From Pyrinomonadaceae bacterium (GTDB taxonomy: Bacteria > Acidobacteriota > Blastocatellia > Pyrinomonadales > Pyrinomonadaceae): a stretch of 64,000 bases of DNA. Shown here one piece after another: positions 54,061 through 63,345 of the stretch. The notes under the pieces were generated by a model. It made no database searches and was not told the origin of the DNA. It saw only the letters and a list, made by a program, of their open reading frames with translations. Numbering within the stretch: position 1 is the first letter of the stretch; each line of letters opens with the position of its first letter. The stretch covers positions 310,001 through 374,000 of the forward strand of contig JAGOBH010000003.1 in the NCBI GenBank assembly GCA_017983495.1, in the 5' to 3' direction. The position numbers and the translations under genes are program-made.

Positions 54061-54279
54061 TTATGCTGATCTTTCCTTTCCGATCAAATAAACCACAAAT
54101 GCAAATCCGGGCTTTTTAGGCTTATTGCCGTCCGAAGGCGGTTTGGGTTGCGGGTTGACAACCGGCGGCGGCGGTTTGGGCGGCGGCTTTTTTTGATCGT
54201 CGTTCTTTTGGGCAGATACGGCGAGAGATAAGCCTGCAACCAACACCAACGTATAAAATATTTGCTGTAAAACTTTCAT
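54061..54279 (-). CDS. Small exported proline-rich protein
   Basis: This 72-residue protein has a signal peptide (QQIFYTLVLVAGLSLAVSAQ), then a highly charged and proline-rich stretch (KKPPPKPPPPVVNPQPKPP). It ends in a short hydrophobic segment, GFAFVVYLIGKE. AGGA lies about 11 nt before the ATG. It is separated from the giant propeller gene by 135 bp on the same strand. The function is unknown; the polyproline run might span or bind the cell wall. Confidence 0.6.
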   Translation of the reverse strand: MKVLQQIFYTLVLVAGLSLAVSAQKNDDQKKPPPKPPPPVVNPQPKPPSDGNKPKKPGFAFVVYLIGKERSA

Positions 54280-54544
54280 GGTTTTCGTTTTCCTCGTTCG
54301 CTAAATTCACGCCTCACGGGGAAAGAGGGAAAGTGCGTCCGCATTCTTCTAAGGCAATCATGATGCCAAAGACTCCTTTAGGACGCATTAGCACGGTATT
54401 TGGTTGGAATCGATGTTTTATCCAAAGAGTAATCTTTACGTTTCTTTACGTTTTCGGTGATTTTCATACGAAAACGTGAATGTCGCCGTCTTGATCGACG
54501 CCCCGACACGTCGTGTTGAATCCAAAAAGTGGCATAATTGGAGT

Positions 54545-55309
54545 ATGGATGAAAAATCAAGATCAACCGATCGGATCAGAGCGATTTTGGTTCTGCTCGC
54601 AACTGTTGGGACGATAATCTTTAACGGGCTCGCGGCGACCGGATACGTCAACGGCGTGACGCCCGAGGTCATATCCGCAAAATATCCGACCGTCGTCACA
54701 CCGGCTGGTTACGCGTTCACGATATGGAGTCTTATATACGCAGCAATGATCGCTTTCAGCATTTATCAGGCTTTGCCATCGAATCTAGCAAAGCTTCGGC
54801 CGGTTCGAACGCTATATATTCTTAGTTGCCTGCTGAATTGCGGTTGGATCTACTTTTGGCATCGCGAAGCAATCGCGATCTGCTTGGTTCTCATATTCGG
54901 ACTGCTGGTCACACTAATTTTGATGATCAGAATTCTCCGCAAACCCAAAACTACGCGTGAGGCACTATTCACGACGGCACCGCTGGGATTGTACGCCGGC
55001 TGGGTGACGGCGGCGACCTTGGTGAATCTGGCGATCCTGCTGGTTTCATCGGGAAGCAGCCTGTCATCGCAAGCATGGAATATTCTTGGCTCGGCACTGA
55101 TCGTAGTTGCAGCTTTGGCGGCAGTGATTGTTCGATGGAAACTCCGAAACTTTCTGTATCCGCTTGCCGTCGCTTGGGCTATGACCGCGATCGGCGTCAA
55201 ACAGAGCGGTAACACGCCGATCGTTGTCGCGGCGGCATTTGCCACGATTATTTGTTTGGTGATGTCGATCAGCTTCGTTATGGATCTGAAAAGTTCAGCA
55301 AATGAATAA
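54545..55309 (+). CDS. TspO/MBR-family-like tryptophan-rich membrane protein
   Basis: This 254-aa integral membrane protein has about seven hydrophobic segments and PAGYAFTIWSLIYAAMIAF, typical of TspO-like tryptophan-rich sensory proteins in the longer subgroup. TspO proteins bind porphyrins or sterols; the longer group has no assigned role. I chose the ATG at 54545 after GGAG; the longer upstream frame is unlikely. Its stop overlaps the AroDE start by 8 bp, so the two are translationally coupled. Confidence 0.82.
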   Translation: MDEKSRSTDRIRAILVLLATVGTIIFNGLAATGYVNGVTPEVISAKYPTVVTPAGYAFTIWSLIYAAMIAFSIYQALPSNLAKLRPVRTLYILSCLLNCGWIYFWHREAIAICLVLIFGLLVTLILMIRILRKPKTTREALFTTAPLGLYAGWVTAATLVNLAILLVSSGSSLSSQAWNILGSALIVVAALAAVIVRWKLRNFLYPLAVAWAMTAIGVKQSGNTPIVVAAAFATIICLVMSISFVMDLKSSANE

Positions 55310-56810
55310 CGGAAAGATATGTGTTTCGGTTTCGGCCGAGACTGCCGAAGAAATGTTGGATAAGGTGGCCCGAGCATCGGAGTTTGCCGACATCATCGAA
55401 ATTCGTTTTGACAGCCTGCGTCCGGAGGATGTTTCCAAAGTACTAGAGAATGTTACGTCGAAAAAGAACTTGCTCGCGACATTTCGCTCGACCGAACAGG
55501 GAGGTAAACGTGACCTGACATTGACCGAACGGATCGCATTCTGGGGGCGGGTTAACGATACGTTTTGGGCGGATACCGAGGAAGATCTGGCGGATACTTC
55601 GATAAACTCGGTGCTTCGTGTTGCGTCATACCATAACTTCGTCGATTCTGATTCAAATCTTGACGAGATCTTCGAGAGGCTGGCCCGATCAGGTGATATC
55701 GTCAAAATTGCCGTCAATTCTGACGATATCTGCGACACGCTCCCGATCTGGAAATTGTTGAAGCGGTCAACCGAAGAAAAGAAGCCATTTGTCCCAATCG
55801 CGATGGGGGATGCGGGCAAATGGACGCGCATTCTCGCTCCGGCCCACGGGGCTTTTATGACATACGCGTCGCTTGATTCGGGAAGTGAAACAGCACCAGG
55901 CCAGATCACGGCTAAAGACATGACGAATGTATATCGGGTCAAAGAACTCGATAAGAATACGCAGGTTTTCGGCGTGATCGGTAACCCGATATCGCAATCT
56001 ATGTCGCCGTATATGCATAACCCGTCGTTTGAGCAAACAGGAATTAACGCGGTCTTTTTGTCGTTGCTCGTCAAAAATATTGATGAGTTCATGCGGCGAA
56101 TGGTAAAACCCCGCTCACGCGAGGTCGAGTTGAATTTCGGCGGTTTTTCGGTGACGATGCCCCACAAGCAGGCGATAATGCCGCACCTCGACGCGATCGA
56201 CCCGACCGCCGAGAAGATCGGGGCCGTGAATACCGTCAAGATCAAAGATGGTAAATTGACCGGCTATAATACGGATGCTCATGGGTTTATTACTCCGCTC
56301 AAGGCACGATTTCCCGATTTGAAAGATGCTCGAGTCGCCGTCATCGGGGCCGGCGGGGCAGCGAGGGCGGTCGTTTTCGCGCTAAAGGCAGAGGCGGCCA
56401 GAGTTAAAGTGTTTGCAAGAAACCTGGATAAAGCCACGGCGTTTGCCGAAGAATTTGAGGTAGTTTCGGGAGCAGTTTCAGGCCTTTGCAGGCCGGACAC
56501 CCGAATCTCTGATAGTTTTGACATCGTTGTCGATACAACGCCGACAGGCATGAAAGGTCCGCACGAGGACGAATCACTGTTGACGGCAGCGGAACTCGAC
56601 GGCGTAAAGCTAGTCTATGATCTGGTCACGAAACCGAATGACACGCCGATATTGCGAGAAGCACGAATTGCCGGTTCTGAGGTGGTCGGCGGACTTGAAA
56701 TGCTGATCGCTCAGGGTGCGAAACAGTTCGAGATCTGGACTGGTAAGGTCGCCCCCGTAGCGATCATGACGGAATCGATCGTTCGTCGGTTTGCTGAATT
56801 GAATAAATGA
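55302..56810 (+). CDS. aroDE: Bifunctional 3-dehydroquinate dehydratase / shikimate dehydrogenase
   Basis: This fused shikimate-pathway enzyme (502 aa) has a type I dehydroquinate dehydratase at residues 1-215 and shikimate dehydrogenase at 225-500. In the first part, EIRFD and ASYHNF carry the Arg and catalytic His, and VKIAVN the Schiff-base lysine. In the second, NPISQSMSPYMHN, VTMPHK (Lys) and GYNTDAHGF are the substrate site, and GAGGAARA the NADP loop. Such fusions occur in plants and some bacteria. It overlaps the TspO-like gene and the zinc-ribbon gene (ATGA), within a four-gene operon. Confidence 0.94.
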   Translation: MNNGKICVSVSAETAEEMLDKVARASEFADIIEIRFDSLRPEDVSKVLENVTSKKNLLATFRSTEQGGKRDLTLTERIAFWGRVNDTFWADTEEDLADTSINSVLRVASYHNFVDSDSNLDEIFERLARSGDIVKIAVNSDDICDTLPIWKLLKRSTEEKKPFVPIAMGDAGKWTRILAPAHGAFMTYASLDSGSETAPGQITAKDMTNVYRVKELDKNTQVFGVIGNPISQSMSPYMHNPSFEQTGINAVFLSLLVKNIDEFMRRMVKPRSREVELNFGGFSVTMPHKQAIMPHLDAIDPTAEKIGAVNTVKIKDGKLTGYNTDAHGFITPLKARFPDLKDARVAVIGAGGAARAVVFALKAEAARVKVFARNLDKATAFAEEFEVVSGAVSGLCRPDTRISDSFDIVVDTTPTGMKGPHEDESLLTAAELDGVKLVYDLVTKPNDTPILREARIAGSEVVGGLEMLIAQGAKQFEIWTGKVAPVAIMTESIVRRFAELNK

Positions 56811-57529
56811 AAGTCGAAGCGTTAAATTGTCCAAACTGCGGAGCCGGCGTTGCCAGCGACCATACGCAATGCGAATTCTGCCAGACGCGTCTGAAGACGA
56901 TGGGTTGTCCGACGTGTATGGGTCTGATGTTCGTTGGAACGCAATATTGCGGGCATTGCGGGGCAAAAATGGTCTTGGCCGCGGTCCACGAAGGTGACGG
57001 TTTAGGCGAGTGTCCACGATGTAAGACCAAGTTGGATCATTTGAGTATTGGCTCGACGAATTTCCGCGAGTGTTCAAAATGTGACGGTCTGTGGTCTAAT
57101 GTCGAAGATTTCGAGCGACTCTGTGCAACACGCGAAGAGCAATCGGCGGTACTCGGTTTTATGGGAGACCGCGAACGAAAGATCGAATCGATCTCCACGA
57201 TAAAATACGTTCCGTGCCCTGACTGCAGACAATTAATGAATCGGAGTAACTTTGCACGAGCGTCAGGCATCATTATTGACGTGTGCAAGAAACACGGCGT
57301 CTGGTTCGACGCGGACGAACTGCCAAAAATAGTCGAGTTCATACAAAAGGGCGGAATGGAGATCGCTCGACAGCGTGAGAAGATGGAGATCCGTGACGAA
57401 CGCGACCGGCTTCGCGAAGAACGACGAAAACAGGCGGCGCAGGATCAACGATTCGGGTTAGGAAACGTGTGGGACAAAAAGGATGAAAACGACGGGATAC
57501 GCAGCTTCATCCAAAATCTGTTTGACTAG
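56807..57529 (+). CDS. Zinc-ribbon (TFIIB-type) protein
   Basis: This 240-aa cytoplasmic protein is rich in CXXC pairs: CPNCG, CEFCQ, CPTCM, CGHCG, CPRCK, CSKCDG and CPDCR, giving three or more zinc-ribbon units, of which ECPRCK...ECSKCDGLW is the TFIIB-type (zf-TFIIB) repeat. The C-terminal ~60 residues are a charged helix (RQREKMEIRDERDRLREERRKQ) that could be a coiled coil. It overlaps AroDE by 4 bp and abuts the ThiF gene. The function is unknown. Confidence 0.85.
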   Translation: MKVEALNCPNCGAGVASDHTQCEFCQTRLKTMGCPTCMGLMFVGTQYCGHCGAKMVLAAVHEGDGLGECPRCKTKLDHLSIGSTNFRECSKCDGLWSNVEDFERLCATREEQSAVLGFMGDRERKIESISTIKYVPCPDCRQLMNRSNFARASGIIIDVCKKHGVWFDADELPKIVEFIQKGGMEIARQREKMEIRDERDRLREERRKQAAQDQRFGLGNVWDKKDENDGIRSFIQNLFD

Positions 57530-58549
57530 ATGAACGAACGCTACAGCCGCCAAATTCTATTTCACGAGATCGGCAAAGCAGGGCAGGAAAGGCTCTTGAA
57601 TTCCCGTGTTTTGCTCGTCGGCTGCGGAGCCCTTGGGGCTGCGCATGCCGAGATGCTTGCTCGTGCGGGTGTCGGGAAATTACGGATCGTCGATCGAGAC
57701 TTTGTCGAATTCACCAATCTTCAGCGGCAAACTCTATTTAGCGAAGAGGACGCGAATGAGCGTCTGCCCAAAGCTATAGCAGCAAAGAACAGGATCGCGG
57801 CCATCAACAGCGAAATCGAGGTCGAGGCGATCATTGCTGACGTAAATCACTCAAATGTTGAATCAATGATCGACGGTTGCGACCTCGTGATCGACGGCAC
57901 CGATAATTTTCAGGTTCGTTATTTACTTAATGACGCTTGCGTCAAGCACAAAAAAACATGGATCTATGGGGCTGCCGTCTCGAGCTATGGAACGACGATG
58001 ACGATCATTCCCGGTGTGACCCCGTGCCTTCGATGCATTTTCGACGAGATGCCGGACGCAGGGTCGTCGCCGACGTGTGACACGGCCGGTGTGATAATGC
58101 CGATCATTGCTACCGTTTCGGCTACACAGGTGTCGGAGGCTCTAAAGATATTGGTCGGCGATCTAGAATCGCTTCACGGTTCGCTGATGCAGTTTGACCT
58201 GTGGGCAAATGATCGGCAGCGGATAAAACTAGGTGGCCCAAATGCTGAATGTAAAACATGCGGTCAGGGAAACTTCGAATTCCTCGATGCCGAGGCTCCC
58301 GAATTTGCCGCTGTGCTTTGCGGCCGAAACGCCGTCCAGATCGCTCCGCCTAAGGCTGTTCAGCTCGACCTTGATGCTCTGGCCGACCGTCTAAAGTTCT
58401 CAACGGCCGTAAATGTGAATGAGTATCTGCTTAGATTTTCGGCCGGAGAGCACGAGATGACCGTCTTTCGCGATGGTCGGGCGATAATTAAGGGAACAGA
58501 TGACCCATCGGTTGCGAGATCGCTGTACGCAAAATATGTCGGGTCTTAG
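57530..58549 (+). CDS. ThiF/MoeB/HesA-family adenylyltransferase
   Basis: This 339-aa E1-like enzyme adenylates the C-terminus of a small sulfur-carrier protein (ThiS or MoaD). The ATP loop GCGALGAAHAEMLARAGVG is at residues ~30-48, followed by the metal-binding Asp in RIVDRDFVEFTNLQRQ. Zinc cysteines are in CLRC and CKTCGQ. No rhodanese domain is visible, and the carrier is not encoded nearby, so thiamine versus molybdopterin use cannot be decided. It abuts the zinc-ribbon gene. With MobA and the Mo-formate dehydrogenase elsewhere here, MoeB is an option. Confidence 0.88.
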   Translation: MNERYSRQILFHEIGKAGQERLLNSRVLLVGCGALGAAHAEMLARAGVGKLRIVDRDFVEFTNLQRQTLFSEEDANERLPKAIAAKNRIAAINSEIEVEAIIADVNHSNVESMIDGCDLVIDGTDNFQVRYLLNDACVKHKKTWIYGAAVSSYGTTMTIIPGVTPCLRCIFDEMPDAGSSPTCDTAGVIMPIIATVSATQVSEALKILVGDLESLHGSLMQFDLWANDRQRIKLGGPNAECKTCGQGNFEFLDAEAPEFAAVLCGRNAVQIAPPKAVQLDLDALADRLKFSTAVNVNEYLLRFSAGEHEMTVFRDGRAIIKGTDDPSVARSLYAKYVGS

Positions 58550-58601
58550 AACTGAGACTTTTGAGGAATATTTTTCGCTTTACTAGTCAGAGGCGCATTC
58601 T

Positions 58602-59921
58602 ATGAGCGAGAAACCAAAAGTTGTGATCATCGGCGGAGGATTTGGCGGGCTGTGGGCGGCCAAGGCACTTTCCAAATTGCCGGTTGAGGTAACGCTGATC
58701 GACCGCAAGAATCATCACGTTTTCCAGCCGCTGCTCTATCAGGTCGCGACCGCCGTGCTCTCGCCCGGCGAGATCGCTCAGCCGATCCGGCGGATCCTGC
58801 ATCGAAACAAAAACACAGAGGTCATTCTCGGTGAAGCCGTTGGATTCGACAAAGATGCGTCGCTCGTGATCTTGTCTGACGGTTCTGAAGTGCACTATGA
58901 CTATCTGATCGTCGCGGCCGGTGCACGACACGCGTATTTTGGACATGACGAATGGGAAACCTCGGCACCGGGCCTTAAGACGCTCGAAGATGCGGTCGAG
59001 ATCCGGCGTCGGGTGCTCCTGGCATTTGAGCTGGCCGAGCGTGATGCATATCTGACCGGAGAGCAGCGAAATCTGAATTTTGTCGTGGTCGGTGGTGGTC
59101 CGACCGGTGTCGAACTGGCCGGGGCGATCGCCGATATTGCTCGAAAGGCGCTTGCAAACGACTTCAAGGCAATCGACACGACCTCGGCGCGCGTGATCCT
59201 ATTTGAGGGATCGGACCGCGTGTTAGGCACCTTCGCCAAAGATCTTTCTACGAGTGCGAAATCGCAGCTGGAAGACCTTGGCGTCGAAGTAAGACTCAAT
59301 AGCCTCGTAACCGAGATCGAGTCAGGTCGGGTAAGGGTTGGAGAAGAGTGGATCGATTGTGACGTTGTTTTGTGGGCGACCGGCGTGGCCGCATCGCCGC
59401 TCGGGAAAGCTCTCGGCGTCGAGATAGACAAGGCGGGACGGGTGAAGGTCGAACCTGACCTTTCGATCCCGGGTTTCAAGAACATCTTTGTGATCGGCGA
59501 TATGGTGTCGCTGATGCAGGAGAGCGGTGAGCCGGTTCCGGGCGTGAGTCCCGCCGCGATGCAGATGGGCGACGCGACCGCAGAGAATATTGCCAGAGAT
59601 CTGAATGGCGAGGCTCGCAAGAGCTTCAAATATGTAAATAAAGGCACAATGGCTACTATTGGCCGCAGCAAGGCCATCGCCGAACTCGCCGGGATGAAGT
59701 TCAAGGGATTCATTGCGTGGCTGATGTGGCTTTTCCTACACGTTTTCTTCCTGATCGGATTCCGCAATCGGTTCGCCGTAATGTTCGAGTGGTTTTGGGC
59801 GTATCTGACACGCGAACGTAGTGCTCGTCTCATCACAGGCGACGCTGACGAATTGAAGGACGCTCTACAGTTCATCCAGGCAAGGCCAAAGCCCGATTCG
59901 GCTTCCGACAAGAAATCCTGA
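58602..59921 (+). CDS. ndh: Type II NADH dehydrogenase (NDH-2)
   Basis: This 439-aa membrane-associated flavoenzyme transfers electrons from NADH to quinone without proton pumping. VIIGGGFGGLWAAKAL binds FAD, and LNFVVVGGGPTGVELAGAIA the NADH. HHVFQPLLYQVATAVLSP is the NDH-2 quinone-site signature and IFVIGDMVSL the second FAD contact. A hydrophobic stretch near the end (FIAWLMWLFLHVFFLIGF) matches membrane-attachment helices of the family. It lies 52 bp after the ThiF gene. It could reoxidise NADH made by the formate dehydrogenase, but this is inference. Confidence 0.93.
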   Translation: MSEKPKVVIIGGGFGGLWAAKALSKLPVEVTLIDRKNHHVFQPLLYQVATAVLSPGEIAQPIRRILHRNKNTEVILGEAVGFDKDASLVILSDGSEVHYDYLIVAAGARHAYFGHDEWETSAPGLKTLEDAVEIRRRVLLAFELAERDAYLTGEQRNLNFVVVGGGPTGVELAGAIADIARKALANDFKAIDTTSARVILFEGSDRVLGTFAKDLSTSAKSQLEDLGVEVRLNSLVTEIESGRVRVGEEWIDCDVVLWATGVAASPLGKALGVEIDKAGRVKVEPDLSIPGFKNIFVIGDMVSLMQESGEPVPGVSPAAMQMGDATAENIARDLNGEARKSFKYVNKGTMATIGRSKAIAELAGMKFKGFIAWLMWLFLHVFFLIGFRNRFAVMFEWFWAYLTRERSARLITGDADELKDALQFIQARPKPDSASDKKS

Positions 59922-59952
59922 GAGTAGATCAAACAGCGATTCCCAAAGATAT

Positions 59953-59990
59953 GAACATCGCCGCGGACTTTATGTTCGCGGTGTCTTTTT
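59953..59990 (+). terminator. Terminator after ndh
   Basis: GAACAT (59953-59958) pairs with ATGTTC (59972-59977); an alternative stem CCGCG with CGCGG (59961-59965, 59977-59981) is also possible. The hairpin is followed by GTCTTTTTGTTT, a good T tract. It lies about 30 bp after the ndh stop and before the secreted propeller gene. Confidence 0.65.
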
Positions 59991-60048
59991 GTTTGGAATT
60001 ATGATTAAATTTTGTGGTTCCATTTCTACGGCAGTTTATTACTAATCC

Positions 60049-62202
60049 ATGATCAAATATCTCGTTTCGATATCATTCATCGTTGTATCCGCACTTACCA
60101 CGCTTGCGGCCGACCCGGCGGTTTGGTCGGTAAATTCGCGTCCGGACGTGCTAAAGGGCGACGCCCGTGGCGTTTCGATCGACGACAATGGCATGATCTC
60201 GCTCGCGCCTCGGCTCACTGAGGTGTACAAAACGGAGCAATCATTCGTATGGGCTAGTGCGGTCGATAATGCCGGAAACGTCTACTTAGCGACCGGCGGC
60301 GAAGGCAAGGTTTTCAAGGTCGATGCAAGCGGTAAGGGAGCGGTATTTGCAGACCTTGACGAGTTGAACGTCTCCGCCGTCGTAGTCGGCAGATCGGGCG
60401 AGATCTTTGCCTCGACATCACCGGACGGTAAGGTCTACCGTCTCGATGCGTCCGGCAAAGCGACCGTCTATTTCGAGCCGAAGGAGAAATACATCTGGTC
60501 CATGGCCGTGATGAGCGACGGTTCGCTTGCGGTGGCCACGGGTGACAGCGGCAAGATATATCGGGTCAAGGCGGCAAATGCGTCGGCCGAAAGTTCGCTG
60601 CTTTTCGACACCAGCGAAACGCACATCATCTCGCTCGCCGCCGATGCTCAGGGTAATCTCTACGCCGGCAGCGATTCAAATGGCCTGGTCTTTAGGTTTG
60701 GCCCTGACGGAAAACCGTTTGGTCTGCTCGATTCGCCGCTTCGCGAAATACATGATCTGGCGATCGGGCCGGACGGCTCGGTATATGCACTTGCACTTGG
60801 TGAGTCGGTAGCTGCCAAGCCTGCGGAAGCCACACCGGCGGCGGCAACTGAAATAAAGCCCGTGACCGTCGAAAGGGCAAACCCTCTTAACCCCGAAACT
60901 CCGGCGAAAAGCCGTTATGACCTCTCAGCGGCAAAATCGGCGGTCTATCGGATCTCGCTGGATGGCGGCAGTGATATTTTATGGTCATCGGGTACTGTCG
61001 TCGGGTTTTCTATCCACGCTCATCAGACCGGAAACGGGGTTCTGCTCGGAACATCGGACAAGGGCCGCATATTTAATATTTCAAATGAGGGCCGCGAGAC
61101 GCTTGCACTTCAGACCGGAGCCAGCCAGATCTCGACACTTGCGGCAGATGGCCGAGGGCTGTTTGCGACGTCGAGCAATCAGGGCAATCTGTTTCGGATA
61201 GGTCCGGACGTCACCGCGGAAGGCACCTATGAATCCGCAGTTCTGGATGCCAAGGCCACCGCGACGTGGGGCCGTATTTGGTGGCGTTCGACCGGGGCTG
61301 TCACCATTCAGACACGGAGCGGCAACACTGAAAAGGCGGACGAATCGTGGAGTTCGTGGAGTGCGGCCGCATCTGATCCACGCGGCACTCAGATCGTTAG
61401 TCCAAAGGCTCGCTATTTCCAGTGGCGTGCAACTCTGAAGGCGTCAGCGACGACGGCAACATTGAGCGAGGTCAACACATCATTTGCCGCTCGAAACATC
61501 GCTCCCGAAGTGCTGTCAGTCCAGATACTGCCGACAAATGTGGGGCTTGCGGCAAACCCGCCGGTACAGGTCGACCCGAACATCGAACTGTCCGGCATGG
61601 ACCCGATCACGTTCGGTGTTCCGAATGCGGCGGTGCCGCCGCGGCGTGTTTTTCAACGAGCCGCCACATCGCTTCAATGGACAGCCGAAGACCGAAACGG
61701 CGATAAGCTTGTTTTCGACGTTTATTATCGTGAGATCGGCGACACGGCGTTCAAACCGCTCAGAGCCGATCTGACGGATAATTTTATTGCGGTGGACGGC
61801 CAATCGTTGGCGGACGGGCGATACATTTTCAAGGTCGTTGCCCGCGATACACCGTCAAATCCGGTTGCCCTCGTCCTCAAGGGCGAGCGTATCAGTGAGC
61901 CCGTCGATATCGACAACACCGCACCGACGATAACGGCCGCCGGAGCACCGACGCTTCTTGGTGATAAAGCCCGTGTGATCTTCGACGCCGTTGATTCCTC
62001 AAGTTACATCACGCGTGCCGAATACAGCGTCAATGGCGGGCCGTGGGTGGCGGTTTACGCGGATGACGGTATCTCAGATGGGCCAAAAGAGCGATATACG
62101 GTCGAGATCCCGGTTACGGCATCGGGTGAATACGTTGTCACGCTTCGTGTTTTCGACGTGAACGCGAATGCCGGGAACGCTCGAGCGGTGATTAAGAAAT
62201 GA
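60049..62202 (+). CDS. Secreted beta-propeller protein with C-terminal Ig-like domains
   Basis: This 717-aa exported protein has a signal peptide (YLVSISFIVVSALTTLAA). Propeller blades follow up to about residue 390, in the style of NHL/SMP-30 or WD40-like repeats (GNVYLATGGEGKVFKVD, GEIFASTSPDGKVYRLD, GNLYAGSDSNGLVFRFG). The C-terminal ~300 residues look like two fibronectin/Ig-type domains (QWTAEDRNGDKLVFDVYYR, then a second set after DNTAPTI). It starts after the ndh terminator. No catalytic motif can be seen; it is the fourth secreted propeller in the window. Confidence 0.85.
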   Translation: MIKYLVSISFIVVSALTTLAADPAVWSVNSRPDVLKGDARGVSIDDNGMISLAPRLTEVYKTEQSFVWASAVDNAGNVYLATGGEGKVFKVDASGKGAVFADLDELNVSAVVVGRSGEIFASTSPDGKVYRLDASGKATVYFEPKEKYIWSMAVMSDGSLAVATGDSGKIYRVKAANASAESSLLFDTSETHIISLAADAQGNLYAGSDSNGLVFRFGPDGKPFGLLDSPLREIHDLAIGPDGSVYALALGESVAAKPAEATPAAATEIKPVTVERANPLNPETPAKSRYDLSAAKSAVYRISLDGGSDILWSSGTVVGFSIHAHQTGNGVLLGTSDKGRIFNISNEGRETLALQTGASQISTLAADGRGLFATSSNQGNLFRIGPDVTAEGTYESAVLDAKATATWGRIWWRSTGAVTIQTRSGNTEKADESWSSWSAAASDPRGTQIVSPKARYFQWRATLKASATTATLSEVNTSFAARNIAPEVLSVQILPTNVGLAANPPVQVDPNIELSGMDPITFGVPNAAVPPRRVFQRAATSLQWTAEDRNGDKLVFDVYYREIGDTAFKPLRADLTDNFIAVDGQSLADGRYIFKVVARDTPSNPVALVLKGERISEPVDIDNTAPTITAAGAPTLLGDKARVIFDAVDSSSYITRAEYSVNGGPWVAVYADDGISDGPKERYTVEIPVTASGEYVVTLRVFDVNANAGNARAVIKK

Positions 62203-62216
62203 TCTAGCCGCTGGTT

Positions 62217-62292
62217 AACGCAGATAACGCAGAACAGGACGCGATAGAAAATGATCTTGGTTTTATCCGCGTCATCTGCGTAGATCTGCGGC
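62217..62292. repeat. Imperfect intergenic palindrome of ACGCAGAT words
   Basis: ACGCAGAT (62218-62225) pairs perfectly with ATCTGCGT (62274-62281). A second left word, AACGCAGA (62226-62233), faces AGATCTGCGG (62283-62292), giving a shifted alternative stem. It fills the space after the secreted propeller gene. The same wordy layout is seen elsewhere in the window with other sequences. Confidence 0.55.
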
Positions 62293-62303
62293 AAAAAATC
62301 TTT

Positions 62304-63140
62304 ATGAGCTTAAATTCAAACAGTGTTGCGGTCATCACGGGAGCGGCGTCGGGGATCGGGCGGGCGTTGGCGGTTCGTCTTGCAAAGGAAAAGATCGCCG
62401 GTGTCGCGATATCGGACGTTAATGAAACGGGCCTGCACGAAACCGCCGAGCTTGCGTCGGCCGAAGGCGTCACCGTTTCCACACACATTATCGACGTGTC
62501 CAAACTCGCCGATGTTCAACGCCTTGCCGACGAGGTCATCGCACAGCACGGACGTGTAACGCACTTGGTTAATAACGCCGGTGTCGGTGTCATGGGTACG
62601 TTCGAGCATCTTTCGATCGAAGATTTCGAATGGCTGATGGGCATCAATTTCTGGGGCGTGATCTACGGCTGCAAGGTGTTTTTGCCCTTACTCAGGGCCC
62701 AGGATCACGGGCATATACTCAATGTCTCAAGCGTCTTCGGGTTTATCGCCCCCGAGGAACAGACCGCCTATTGCTCGTCCAAGTTCGCCGTCCGTGGTTT
62801 TACCGAAAGCCTTCGGCATGAGCTGGCGGGCTCGAACGTGACCGTGTCGGCGATCCATCCGGGCGGCATCAGGACCAACATCGCCCGCAATTCCCGCATC
62901 GGAAAAGACACGCCCGATGAATGGAAACAGCAGGGAGCAAAGTTCTTCGACAAGGTCGCCCGCACAACCCCCGAGACCGCCGCCGAGGTCATCGTCAAAG
63001 GGATCAAGGAGCGTAATCCCCGCATCCTGATCGGTCAGGACGCATACGCGATCAGCGCGTTCGCCCGTCTATTCCCAAAGCGATACCTCCGCCTCATCGA
63101 ACGCATCAGCGGCCATAAAATGAGCCTGCGCAAAAAATAG
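62304..63140 (+). CDS. Short-chain dehydrogenase/reductase
   Basis: This 278-aa classical SDR enzyme carries the cofactor loop TGAASGIGRALA (~residues 12-23), the NNAG motif in LVNNAGVGVMG, the catalytic Ser in LNVSSVFGF and YxxxK in YCSSK. The C-terminal ~40 residues are hydrophobic and basic (FARLFPKRYLRLIERISGHK) and may associate with membranes. The substrate is unknown; similar proteins include acylglycerone-phosphate reductase-like and steroid-type enzymes. It stands alone between two intergenic repeat regions. Confidence 0.9.
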   Translation: MSLNSNSVAVITGAASGIGRALAVRLAKEKIAGVAISDVNETGLHETAELASAEGVTVSTHIIDVSKLADVQRLADEVIAQHGRVTHLVNNAGVGVMGTFEHLSIEDFEWLMGINFWGVIYGCKVFLPLLRAQDHGHILNVSSVFGFIAPEEQTAYCSSKFAVRGFTESLRHELAGSNVTVSAIHPGGIRTNIARNSRIGKDTPDEWKQQGAKFFDKVARTTPETAAEVIVKGIKERNPRILIGQDAYAISAFARLFPKRYLRLIERISGHKMSLRKK

Positions 63141-63145
63141 ACCAA

Positions 63146-63195
63146 AGCCCGCGTAGCGGGTGACAAGCATAAAGCCACGCGGCGTAAGCCCGTGG
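63146..63195. repeat. REP-like pair of short GC-rich hairpins
   Basis: CCCGC-GTA-GCGGG (63148-63160) is a perfect small hairpin. The second hairpin (63175-63195) pairs CCACG with CGTGG and GGC with GCC around a GTAA loop with a bulged C. The pair resembles REP/BIME elements that RAYT transposases spread. The remaining spacer to 63345 shows no gene; it contains CCGAATTCCGCAATCCGCAATTGG-type words. Confidence 0.6.
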
Positions 63196-63345
63196 AAGCG
63201 GCATTGTGCCAGAATCCGAATTCCGCAATCCGCAATTGGGACAACGCTCCCGGATCAAAAAGCTCCAGCGCAGCTCAAAAGAAATACTTGTTAATGGGGT
63301 GCTAGACGGGAGTTATGAAAGATATCTGAAGTCTTAGATCCGCCG

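Noticed and set aside
63141..63345. CRISPR-like array in the terminal spacer
   Set aside because: The repeated words are short, irregular and palindromic, with no constant repeat-spacer periodicity.
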